A stretch of DNA of 64,000 nt from Acidobacteriota bacterium (lineage in GTDB: Bacteria; Acidobacteriota; Terriglobia; Terriglobales; Acidobacteriaceae). Below are positions 32,510 through 40,397 of the stretch, piece after piece. The stretch is from positions 1 to 64,000 of the forward strand of contig JACPYL010000018.1 in NCBI GenBank assembly GCA_016196065.1, in the 5' to 3' direction. The position numbers and the translations under genes are program-made. How positions within the stretch are numbered: position 1 is the first letter of the stretch; each line of letters opens with the position of its first letter. Under the pieces are notes generated by a model. That model saw only the letters and a list, made by a program, of their open reading frames with translations, did no database searches and had not been told where the DNA came from.

Positions 32510-34138
32510 TTACGCAAGCACGGACTGGTACTCTTCGTAGGCGCCCTTGAAGTCAGTGATGTGGTGGTTGGCTTCGAAGTGCCAGATTCTGGTTGCAACT
32601 TCGTCAATCAGATCTTCGTCGTGCGTTACCAGGAGCACGGTCCCCTGATATTTCTGAAGCGAGATGTTCAGCGCGTTGATTGACTCCAGGTCCAAGTGGT
32701 TGGTCGGCTCGTCGAGCACGAGGACGTTCGGTTTCTGCAGCATCAGCTTGCAGAAAATCAGGCGCGCCGCTTCTCCGCCGGAGAGAATTTCCGTTTTCTT
32801 GTCGCCGTCTTCGCGGGGAAAAAGCATCTGGCCAAGTAGTCCGCGAATTTCTTCGTGCGATGCGGATAGATCCCACTGGTGCAGCCATTCGAATGCGGTG
32901 ATCCCCGGCTCGATCAGCGCTTTGTGATCTTGCGCGAAGTATCCGACTGAAGCTTCGTGTCCCCAGACAACTTTTCCAGCGCTCAGGAACGGACCTTCGT
33001 ATCCGCTCGTCTTGCGCAGTTCCGCTTCCGTGACAGTTGGCGAGTTCGCCAGCAACAGATTGACCATGGTGGTCTTGCCGACGCCGTTGCGTCCCATAAG
33101 CGCGATCCGCTCGCCGCGAATCACGCTGGCGGTAAAGTTCTGGATCACCGGCGTACTGTCGTACGATTTCCCAACGCCTTCCAGTTCCAGAATGTGTTTT
33201 CCGGACGGGCGCTTCTGCTCAAACTTCAGAAATGGACGCTGAATATTTGAGCGCGCCAGTTCCGTCACCTGCAGGCGTTCGACTTCTTTCCTGCGCGACT
33301 GCACCTGGCTTGATCTGGTTCCGGCCGAGAAGCGGGCGATAAATTCATTGAGCTGTGCAATCTTCTTTTCGCGCTGCGCGTTCTGTCCTTCAATCTGCGA
33401 TCGGATCTGCGTCTTGGCGACAACCATGTCGTCGTAGGTGCCGGTATAGGTGATGATCGTTTCGTAATCGATGTCGGCAATGTGCGTGCAGATTTTGTTC
33501 AGGAAATGCCGGTCGTGCGAAATGACGATCAGAATTCCGTCGTATTGATTCAGGAAAGCCTGCAGCCAGTGAATCGAATCCAAGTCGAGGTTGTTGGTTG
33601 GTTCGTCGAGCAGCAGCGCTTGCGGATGTCCAAAAAGAGCCTGCGCCAGCAGCACGCGAACTTTTTCTCCACCTTGCAGTTCCCCCATGAGGCGTTCGTG
33701 CAGATGGTCAGGAATATCGAGGCCCTGCAGAAGAATAGCGGCATCGCTCTCGGCGGTATAGCCGTCTTCCTCGCCGACCGTGCCTTCGAGTTCACCGAGC
33801 CGCATGCCGTCGGCGTCGGTCATTTCCGATTTCGCGTAAATCTTTTCGCGCTCTTCGAGAGCCGCCCACAACGGTTTGTTCCCCATGATCACGGTGTCGA
33901 TGACACGAAAACGATCAAAGGCAAACTGGTTCTGGCTGAGGACGCCGAGCTTTTTCGGACGAACGACGACTCCCTTCTGGGGATCCAGTTCTCCCGTCAA
34001 AAGCTTCATGAAGGTGGATTTGCCGGCGCCGTTCGGTCCGGTCAGGCCATACCGTCTGCCCGGCGTAAAACCGGTGGAAACATCATCAAATAGAACTTTA
34101 GCGCCGTAGCGCATGGACACATTACTGACTGAAATCAT
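32510..34138 (-). CDS. ABC-F ATPase, YbiT-like
   Basis: A 542-residue protein with two ABC cassettes and no membrane part. Walker A motifs are GPNGAGKST (about 36-44) and GRNGVGKTT (about 355-363); signature-like MGELQGGEKVR and LSGGEAARL; Walker B with DEPTNNLDLDS and DEPTNHLDLES. The linker (AQREKKIAQLNEFIARFSAG) is the P-site-tRNA interaction motif of ABC-F proteins, which act on ribosomes. The last residues (GAYEEYQSVLA) fit the YbiT group. The gene stands alone, with the YkgJ-like gene divergent from it. Confidence 0.9.
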   Translation of the reverse strand: MISVSNVSMRYGAKVLFDDVSTGFTPGRRYGLTGPNGAGKSTFMKLLTGELDPQKGVVVRPKKLGVLSQNQFAFDRFRVIDTVIMGNKPLWAALEEREKIYAKSEMTDADGMRLGELEGTVGEEDGYTAESDAAILLQGLDIPDHLHERLMGELQGGEKVRVLLAQALFGHPQALLLDEPTNNLDLDSIHWLQAFLNQYDGILIVISHDRHFLNKICTHIADIDYETIITYTGTYDDMVVAKTQIRSQIEGQNAQREKKIAQLNEFIARFSAGTRSSQVQSRRKEVERLQVTELARSNIQRPFLKFEQKRPSGKHILELEGVGKSYDSTPVIQNFTASVIRGERIALMGRNGVGKTTMVNLLLANSPTVTEAELRKTSGYEGPFLSAGKVVWGHEASVGYFAQDHKALIEPGITAFEWLHQWDLSASHEEIRGLLGQMLFPREDGDKKTEILSGGEAARLIFCKLMLQKPNVLVLDEPTNHLDLESINALNISLQKYQGTVLLVTHDEDLIDEVATRIWHFEANHHITDFKGAYEEYQSVLA

Positions 34139-34269
34139 GTTCTCAAGGGAACTGCGAGAAAATTGCCCAAAGGCGGGGACGCAGCTACTGTCTTTAAGAA
34201 TATCATGGCCGCGATTTCAATCTGACCCGCTCCAGGTACGTTGGTGCGCTGCGAGTTATCCTTAAATAC

Positions 34270-34881
34270 ATGGGCCGCCGGACGTCATCTCGAGGAGATC
34301 ACGAACTGATTCAAATCGTGGATTCGGCGCTCGCCGATGCCGCGCGCCGGAGCGGCGACTGGCTGGTGTGCCGTCCCGGATGCACGCAGTGTTGTGTGGG
34401 CGTGTTCTCCATCAATCAACTGGATGCTCGACGACTGCGAGGTGGGCTGGCTGAACTCGCCGCGGTCGCGCCGGAGCGGGCCGCCCGTGTACGCGAGCGT
34501 GCTCGCGATGCAGTGTCCCGGCTGGCTGTGGACTTTCCCGGCGATCCTCTCACCGGGATACTCGATGAAGGCAATGCTGCGGAAGAGAGATTTTCTGAAT
34601 TCGCTAACGACGAGCCCTGCCCGGCGCTTGATCCCGAGTCCGGAAATTGCGAACTTTACGAATCGCGTCCCATGACGTGTCGGACATTTGGTCCGCCCGT
34701 CCAGTCAGAGGGAGGACTCGGCGTCTGCGAGCTGTGCTTCCACGGGGCTTCCGACAAAGAGATTGCCGCCTGCGAAATGATTCCCGATCCCGACGATCTG
34801 GAAGCGGACCTGCTTCGGAAACTGGAAAAGAAAACCGGGGCTCGCGGGGAAACGATTGTGGCGTTTGCGCTGGCGACTTAA
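34270..34881 (+). CDS. YkgJ family cysteine-cluster protein
   Basis: A 203-residue protein with the cluster CRPGCTQCC near residues 33-41, then CPALDPESGNCELYESRPMTCR, and CELCFHG further on. This cysteine pattern defines the YkgJ/CxxCxxCC family, which may bind zinc or Fe-S; function is unsettled. It is divergent from the YbiT-like gene and converges with the Uup-like gene, leaving 10 bases between stops. Confidence 0.8.
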   Translation: MGRRTSSRGDHELIQIVDSALADAARRSGDWLVCRPGCTQCCVGVFSINQLDARRLRGGLAELAAVAPERAARVRERARDAVSRLAVDFPGDPLTGILDEGNAAEERFSEFANDEPCPALDPESGNCELYESRPMTCRTFGPPVQSEGGLGVCELCFHGASDKEIAACEMIPDPDDLEADLLRKLEKKTGARGETIVAFALAT

Positions 34882-34891
34882 GAGTCCAGAT

Positions 34892-36748
34892 TTAGCTGCC
34901 CTTCTTTTCCAATTCCGCCCATCGCGCATAGAGTGTATCCAGGATGTCTTGCGCGGCTTCGACATCCGCGTGCGCGGCCAGGAGCCGCGGCCCATCGCTC
35001 GCAATTGCCGGATCTTCGAGTTGCGTCCGCTTCGCCTGCAATTGCTCGTCGGCGTCGGCAATGCGCTGCTCGATGGTGGCATACTCCCGCGCTTCGAGGT
35101 AGGAAAGCTTCTTCTTAGCCTGCGCAGTTGCTGACGATTCTTCGGCGATGGGATTACGATTTGCGCCGGCCCTCACTGGTCGATTGCTTTCTTCCTGCCA
35201 GGACTCCCATTGCGCGTAATCGGCAAAGGTCTCTGCACCACCTTTGCCGTTCAGGCCGAGCACAACGGTCGATACGCGGTCGAGCATGTAGCGATCATGG
35301 GTTACGAGGACGAGTGAGCCGCGAAATTCGAGCAAGCTCTCTTCCAAGATTTCGAGCGTAGGAATATCGAGGTCGTTGGTCGGCTCGTCGAGCAGGAGAA
35401 CGTCAGCGGGCTGGAGCATCAGTTGCGCGATGAGCACGCGAGCCCGTTCGCCTCCAGAAAGGCGGTCGACCGGTTGATGGAGTTGCTCGCCGGTGAAGAG
35501 GAATTTTGCCGCCCACGACGCGACGTGGATAACTCGATCCTGATAGACGACAGAATCGCCGTCTGGAGCCAGCGCGCGGCGTAGAGTGACGTTGGAATCC
35601 AGTTGGCGCGTCTGATCGAAATACACGATACGCAGCCAGTCGGCGCTGCGGATCTGTCCACTGCTGGGAGTCAATTCGCCGCGCAGAAGGCGGAGCAACG
35701 TGGTCTTGCCACTCGCGTTCGGGCCCACCAGTCCAACGCGCGCCCCGGCGGTGAGAATGAAATTGAGATCTTCAAATAACGTACGATCGCCGATCTGATA
35801 TGCGAGGTCTTCCAGTTCGATCAGGCGCTTGGTCTTGCGATCGGTGGCCGAGAAATCGATCTGCGCAGTAGCGGTTCGAGTTCTCGCATTCAGATCGGCA
35901 AGTTCTCCGATCAGTTCATTGGCCTTGCCGATGCGTGCTTTGGATTTACGAGTTCGAGCCTTCGCGCCGCGCCGCAGCCACTCGATTTCGTTGTGGACCA
36001 GATTTTCCAGTGCTTCATGGCGCTTCGACTGCGCGTGGAGGAACTCTTCTTTTTTCTGGAGGAACTCACTATACTTCCCGCGCGCGCGCAGAACGCCGTC
36101 AGGATAGACGCGGCTCAGTTCCGCCATTTCAGTCGCGACATTTTCGAGGAAGTAACGGTCGTGACTCACAACCACGCACGCGAACGCGGCGTTTGCCAGC
36201 AGGGTCTCGAGCCATTCGATTCCCGCCAGGTCGAGGTGATTGGTCGGCTCGTCCAACAGCAAGATATCGGGACCCTGAACGAGAGCTTCGACAATCGCCA
36301 ACCGCTTCTGCCATCCTCCTGAAAGGGACGCGGCATCCGCTTCGAGATCTTCAAATCCGGCCCTGCCCAGCAACTCCGCAAACCGGTTGCCACGCTCGCC
36401 AGCTGGAACATGTGCGCGTTCCAGCGCGTCTTCGATCACCGACCGTACCGTTCGATCGGATTCAAACTTTGATTCCTGCTCCACGTAACTGAGTCGCGCG
36501 CGCTTGCGGGTCGAGACTTCGCCGCTGTCGGCATCGACCTCTCCAGCAAGGATCCGCAGGAGAGTGGATTTGCCGGAGCCGTTCGGCCCGATCAATCCAA
36601 TACGATCGCCTTCCGAAACGGTGAACGACACGTTCTGAAAGAGCGGGCTCGCTCCAAATGCTTTCGAGATATCTTGCGCGTTAATAATCGGCGGCAATGA
36701 CAGTGGTCTCCAGGGTCTTGCCGGTTGGCGAGGCGCGGCGGGAATCAT
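34892..36748 (-). CDS. ABC-F ATPase, Uup-like
   Basis: A 618-residue protein with two ABC cassettes: Walker A GPNGSGKST and GPNASGKTT; signatures LSGGWQKRL and LSGGERARV; Walker B LLLDEPTNHLD and LLLDEPTNDLD. A C-terminal coiled coil (KKKLSYLEAREYATIEQRI, then EQLQAKRTQLED) is characteristic of Uup, which also binds branched DNA. The start could lie further in, at the ATG-free stretch before IINAQDISKAF, since the first 18 residues are Pro/Arg-rich and unlike the family. It ends 10 bases from the YkgJ gene stop. Confidence 0.9.
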   Translation of the reverse strand: MIPAAPRQPARPWRPLSLPPIINAQDISKAFGASPLFQNVSFTVSEGDRIGLIGPNGSGKSTLLRILAGEVDADSGEVSTRKRARLSYVEQESKFESDRTVRSVIEDALERAHVPAGERGNRFAELLGRAGFEDLEADAASLSGGWQKRLAIVEALVQGPDILLLDEPTNHLDLAGIEWLETLLANAAFACVVVSHDRYFLENVATEMAELSRVYPDGVLRARGKYSEFLQKKEEFLHAQSKRHEALENLVHNEIEWLRRGAKARTRKSKARIGKANELIGELADLNARTRTATAQIDFSATDRKTKRLIELEDLAYQIGDRTLFEDLNFILTAGARVGLVGPNASGKTTLLRLLRGELTPSSGQIRSADWLRIVYFDQTRQLDSNVTLRRALAPDGDSVVYQDRVIHVASWAAKFLFTGEQLHQPVDRLSGGERARVLIAQLMLQPADVLLLDEPTNDLDIPTLEILEESLLEFRGSLVLVTHDRYMLDRVSTVVLGLNGKGGAETFADYAQWESWQEESNRPVRAGANRNPIAEESSATAQAKKKLSYLEAREYATIEQRIADADEQLQAKRTQLEDPAIASDGPRLLAAHADVEAAQDILDTLYARWAELEKKGS

Positions 36749-36799
36749 CAGCGGGCGCTCGGTCAGACGCGCCCGCCGGAGGGTTGTGATCCAACGAAA

Positions 36800-37459
36800 C
36801 TACTTGGGCTGCGCGACCGTGCGGAGATACGGCTTGAGGGTCTTGAAGCCGCCGGGATACTTCTGCTTCGCCTGGTCGTCAGTCACGGAAGTCGGAATGA
36901 TGACGTCATCGCCGGGCTTCCAGTTTACGGGCGTTGCCACATTGTGTTTCGCATTGAGTTGGAGCGAATCGAGAACACGCATCACTTCGTCGAAGTTGCG
37001 CCCAGCACTCATCGGATAAACCAGCATGAGCTTGATCTTCTTGTCCGGGCCAACAACAAACACAGTGCGGACAGTTGCATTGTCAGCAGCCGTGCGCCCT
37101 TCGCAACTCTCGCCGGCTTCGGCGGGAAGCATGTCGTAAAGCTTCGCAACCTTGAGTTCCGGGTCGCCGATCATCGGGTAGGTCACTTTGTGACCCTGCG
37201 TCTCTTCGATGTCAGCCGCCCATTTGCCATGATTGGTGACCGGGTCGACGCTCAGGCCGATAATCTTCGTATTGCGCTTGGCAAATTCGGGCTGAAGTCC
37301 AGCCATGTAGCCGAGTTCGGTCGTGCATACCGGAGTAAAATCCTTGGGGTGCGAAAAAAGAATCGCCCAGCCATCGCCGATCCATTCATGAAAGGTGATC
37401 TTGCCCTGGGTCGTGTCCGCCGTAAAATTAGGCGCTTCAGAATTGATGCGTAGTGACAT
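36800..37459 (-). CDS. 1-Cys peroxiredoxin (Prx6 type)
   Basis: A 219-residue peroxiredoxin. The peroxidatic cysteine is in HPKDFTPVCTTELG (about residues 37-50), with the Arg partner in ATVRTVFVVGPD. The extended C-terminal domain (NVATPVNWKPGDDVIIPTSV) marks the Prx6/AhpC-TSA C-terminal type. A second cysteine in AGESCEGRT is not in the usual resolving position. It reduces hydroperoxides in the cytoplasm. It is a single-gene unit. Confidence 0.92.
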   Translation of the reverse strand: MSLRINSEAPNFTADTTQGKITFHEWIGDGWAILFSHPKDFTPVCTTELGYMAGLQPEFAKRNTKIIGLSVDPVTNHGKWAADIEETQGHKVTYPMIGDPELKVAKLYDMLPAEAGESCEGRTAADNATVRTVFVVGPDKKIKLMLVYPMSAGRNFDEVMRVLDSLQLNAKHNVATPVNWKPGDDVIIPTSVTDDQAKQKYPGGFKTLKPYLRTVAQPK

Positions 37460-37574
37460 TTTTGATCTCCTGCGTCGTTATTGAGCATCTATTAAACAGC
37501 CGACGCTTTACCGGTTGAAGGTTCAACTATGGTATCGCAACGGCCTGCGCTTTGTGCGGAGACCTGACAAACAC

Positions 37575-38462
37575 ATGAAAAAATTGTCTATCGTGCAATT
37601 GGATGTATTCACGGATCGAGCGTTGACGGGGAATGCTTTGTCTGTCTGCCTCGACGGCCGCGGCCTGAGCACCGAACAGATGCAGGCCATTGCCCGCGAA
37701 ACAAACCTCTCGGAAACAACTTTCATTCTGCCCGGAGACCCCGCGGCAGAAAGAGATCGCGGCGTGCGGGTTCGTATCTTTACGGTGCAGGAAGAGCTGC
37801 CCTTTGCGGGACATCCCACCTTGGGGACGGCGTACGTTCTGCATCAGCAGACAGGCGCGTCCGAAATCAAGCTGGAGCTGAACGTTGGGACCGTCCCGGT
37901 ACGTTTTGAGAAGCCCGCTGGCGAGCCTGCTTTCGGCGAGATGACACAGAAGAATCCCGAATTCGGCAGCAAGCATGCCATCGAAGCCATCGCCCCGTTC
38001 ACCAACCTGAGCCCCTCCGATTTCGACGACTCGGTTCCGATTCAGACTGTATCCACCGGCATGCCATTCACGATCACGGCGGTGCGGTCGTTGGAGAAAC
38101 TGCGCGGGCTGCGCGTGGACGTGACCCGTGCCCATGAATACCTGGCAGGCAATGGCGGTAAATTTTTCTATTTTGTCTCGCGCGAAACGGTCGATCCCAA
38201 AGCTCGTTTGCACGCGCGCATGTTTTTCTACAACGGCGAAGACCCGGCCACGGGTTCCGCAGCGGGATGTTGTGCGTCGTGGATGGCGGCGCACGGTGTC
38301 GCGGCCTCCGACGAGGGCGTCTTGATCGAACAGGGGATCGAAATGCTCCGTCCGAGCCGCATTTTTGTGCGCGCCACGAAGAAGGATAACCAGGTGATCA
38401 ATGTGCGTGTCGGTGGAAATTGTGTGGAAGTTCTTCGTGGTGAACTGACACTCGCGGATTAA
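37575..38462 (+). CDS. PhzF family isomerase-like protein
   Basis: A 295-residue protein from the ATG at 37575 (MKKLSIVQLDVFTD); an upstream in-frame start at 37515 would add 20 residues unlike the family. Two-fold pseudo-repeats are visible: FTDRALTGNALSV with catalytic-type Glu in LSETTFIL, RIFTVQEELPFAGHPTLGTA, and RMFFYNGEDPATGSAAGC. PhzF-like enzymes catalyse isomerisation of small cyclic acids or act as epimerases; the physiological substrate here is unknown. Confidence 0.85.
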   Translation: MKKLSIVQLDVFTDRALTGNALSVCLDGRGLSTEQMQAIARETNLSETTFILPGDPAAERDRGVRVRIFTVQEELPFAGHPTLGTAYVLHQQTGASEIKLELNVGTVPVRFEKPAGEPAFGEMTQKNPEFGSKHAIEAIAPFTNLSPSDFDDSVPIQTVSTGMPFTITAVRSLEKLRGLRVDVTRAHEYLAGNGGKFFYFVSRETVDPKARLHARMFFYNGEDPATGSAAGCCASWMAAHGVAASDEGVLIEQGIEMLRPSRIFVRATKKDNQVINVRVGGNCVEVLRGELTLAD

Positions 38463-38642
38463 GCGTCAGAACACCGCGCTAGTGGCGGCTCGCATCGTAT
38501 GGCACCATCGGTCAGTCCACGGGAGTGCCATTGGCGAGCGCGCTACTTTACGGCGGACACAATTCCCTTTAGCATCCATCTCGCTCACGATTCTCAAAAA
38601 TAAATAGAAAGATTTGTCGGAGCGCGGACTCCCAAATCCCCC

Positions 38643-39065
38643 ATGAAGCCTAAGAAAACCATTCTGTGCGTCGACGACAACGAACAAGCTCTCTCCATCC
38701 GCAAGGTTCTGCTCGAAACGCGAGGATACCGAGTAGTCGCGTGCAACAACGGCCAGCAGGCTCTGGAAGCGTTTCGCCGCGGCGGTGTTGACCTGGTTCT
38801 GACCGACCTTATCATGCCCGGCGTGGACGGCTCGCACCTGATTCAGGAAATCAAGGCACTCTCTCCGCAGACTCCGACGATTTTGATTTCTGGCCGCATC
38901 AAGATCTACGAACGCGATACGCTTGCCGATCTTTTCTTACCCAAGGGCACGTACGAGCCCGCCGAATTGCTGGAGCGCATCCGGCTGTTGCTGGTGCGCA
39001 AGCGTGGCCCAAAGCGCCCGCTGGAGATGCCCGCCCGCTCCGCCATGCACGCTACCGTCGCCTGA
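38643..39065 (+). CDS. Stand-alone response-regulator receiver protein
   Basis: A 140-residue CheY-like domain. Acidic pocket D11-D12 (CVDDNE), phospho-acceptor D55 in LVLTDLIMPGVDG, Ser/Thr in ILISGR, and Lys in FLPKGTYEP where the conserved Lys lies. There is no output domain, only a short basic tail (RKRGPKRPLEM). No histidine kinase is adjacent. The upstream region 38463-38642 shows no gene. Confidence 0.9.
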   Translation: MKPKKTILCVDDNEQALSIRKVLLETRGYRVVACNNGQQALEAFRRGGVDLVLTDLIMPGVDGSHLIQEIKALSPQTPTILISGRIKIYERDTLADLFLPKGTYEPAELLERIRLLLVRKRGPKRPLEMPARSAMHATVA

Positions 39066-39111
39066 AACCCGTCACTTTCGTGCCTTCTCTGTGTGATATC
39101 GTTTCAACTGG

Positions 39112-39837
39112 ATGAACGGATTCATCGTAGCGAGAGATCTGCGCAAGACCTATCGCGTAGGCAAAATCGATGTTCCAGCACTGAGCGGAATCTCGTTCAG
39201 CGTGGAGCGCGGCGAGTTTGTCACTGTGGTCGGTCCTTCGGGCAGCGGCAAGTCTACGCTCTTCTATCTTCTGGGCGGCTTGACGCGAGCCGACGCGGGC
39301 AGCGTCACCATCGATGGCGTCGATTTCGCGACTCTCTCGGATGGCGAGCGCACCAAGCTGCGGAAAAGTAAGATCGGGTTTGTCTTTCAGAAATTCAATC
39401 TTCTGCCCACGCTAAGCGCGCGCGCGAATATCGAGATTGCGGCCGACATTGCCGGACTCTCGCAGCCCGATCCCGAGTTCTTTGCCAAGATCACAGAGCT
39501 ACTGGGCGTCGCAAAGCGGCTGGATCATCGTCCCTCCGAACTTTCAGGCGGCGAGCAGCAACGCGTCGCCCTGGCGCGAGCCTTGATCAACCGCCCCGCG
39601 ATCGTGTTGGCTGACGAACCCACGGGCAACCTGGATTCCAAGAACTCCGAAATTGTCCTCAACATGCTTCGCCAGTCAAACAAAGAGTTGGGACAAACCG
39701 TGCTGATGATCACCCACAATCCCGAAGCCGCCGAATACGGCGACCGCATCATTCATATGCGGGACGGAGAGATTGTCACTCCAGATAAAGATCCACAATG
39801 GGCGCCGCAGCATCCCGTTGCCCGGGCAGGCAACTAG
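39112..39837 (+). CDS. ABC transporter ATP-binding protein, LolD/MacB/FtsE type
   Basis: A 241-residue ATPase with Walker A GPSGSGKST at about 41-49, Q-loop FVFQKFNLLPTLSA, signature LSGGEQQRVALARAL, Walker B VLADEPTGNLDS and switch His in ITHNPEAA. This is the lipoprotein-release/MacB class that pairs with a FtsX-like permease; none is encoded next to it, so it is an orphan ATPase. Start is fixed by family alignment (MNGFIVARDLRKTY). Downstream are the tRNA genes. Confidence 0.9.
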   Translation: MNGFIVARDLRKTYRVGKIDVPALSGISFSVERGEFVTVVGPSGSGKSTLFYLLGGLTRADAGSVTIDGVDFATLSDGERTKLRKSKIGFVFQKFNLLPTLSARANIEIAADIAGLSQPDPEFFAKITELLGVAKRLDHRPSELSGGEQQRVALARALINRPAIVLADEPTGNLDSKNSEIVLNMLRQSNKELGQTVLMITHNPEAAEYGDRIIHMRDGEIVTPDKDPQWAPQHPVARAGN

Positions 39838-39936
39838 TCCTCAGTACCTTGCCGATACTCCGTTTGGCGGCAAAATACCGGATTACGGTTGAATTTGCTC
39901 CTCGCCGCCGGGGTCATTTATACTTGTGAAGTTCGG

Positions 39937-40011
<75 letters not shown>

Positions 40012-40021
40012 GTTTTTTTCG

Positions 40022-40045
40022 AGCCCCGCGGCCGCGAGGGCTTTT
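40022..40045 (+). terminator. Rho-independent terminator after tRNA-Gly
   Basis: A GC-rich near-perfect palindrome, AGCCCCGCGG followed by CCGCGAGGGCT, is followed at once by a run of five T. It ends the tRNA-Gly transcript. Confidence 0.75.
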
Positions 40046-40061
40046 TGTTTGGACGCTATCG

Positions 40062-40077
40062 GGCGCGGTAGCCAAGT
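40062..40077 (+). repeat. 16-base copy of the tRNA-Cys 5' end
   Basis: GGCGCGGTAGCCAAGT here is identical to the first 16 bases of tRNA-Cys at 40163. The rest of the tRNA is missing, so it is a fragmentary duplication. Confidence 0.6.
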
Positions 40078-40162
40078 TGAGCCGTCTCGCGGGCGTGAGC
40101 AAAGCGGGAGCCCGCAGACGAAATCCCGAGCTCTGCGAGGGATCACAAGTGTGTTGTCAGAA

Positions 40163-40236
40163 GGCGCGGTAGCCAAGTGGTAAGGCCGAGGTCTGCAAAA
40201 CCTCTATCGTGAGTTCGATTCTCACCCGCGCCTCCA
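40163..40236 (+). tRNA. tRNA-Cys (anticodon GCA)
   Basis: A complete cloverleaf: acceptor GGCGCGG/CCGCGCC with discriminator T and encoded CCA; anticodon loop TCTGCAAAA giving GCA; T arm GTGAG-TTCGATT-CTCAC. It stands 151 bases after tRNA-Gly. Confidence 0.95.
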
Positions 40237-40397
40237 AACCTTGAAATCTTCTACATTCCAACCTTCCCGGACGCTCAGGCGCAATGCTCCTGGCTCTAGA
40301 CAGCATGTCCCACATTCGTCTTATGGCCTTCGCCTAGTTGCCCCCAGGTCCGCTCCGCAGTTCACTGATTATCTTGTCCGGATCAAAGCCGCAGCGC

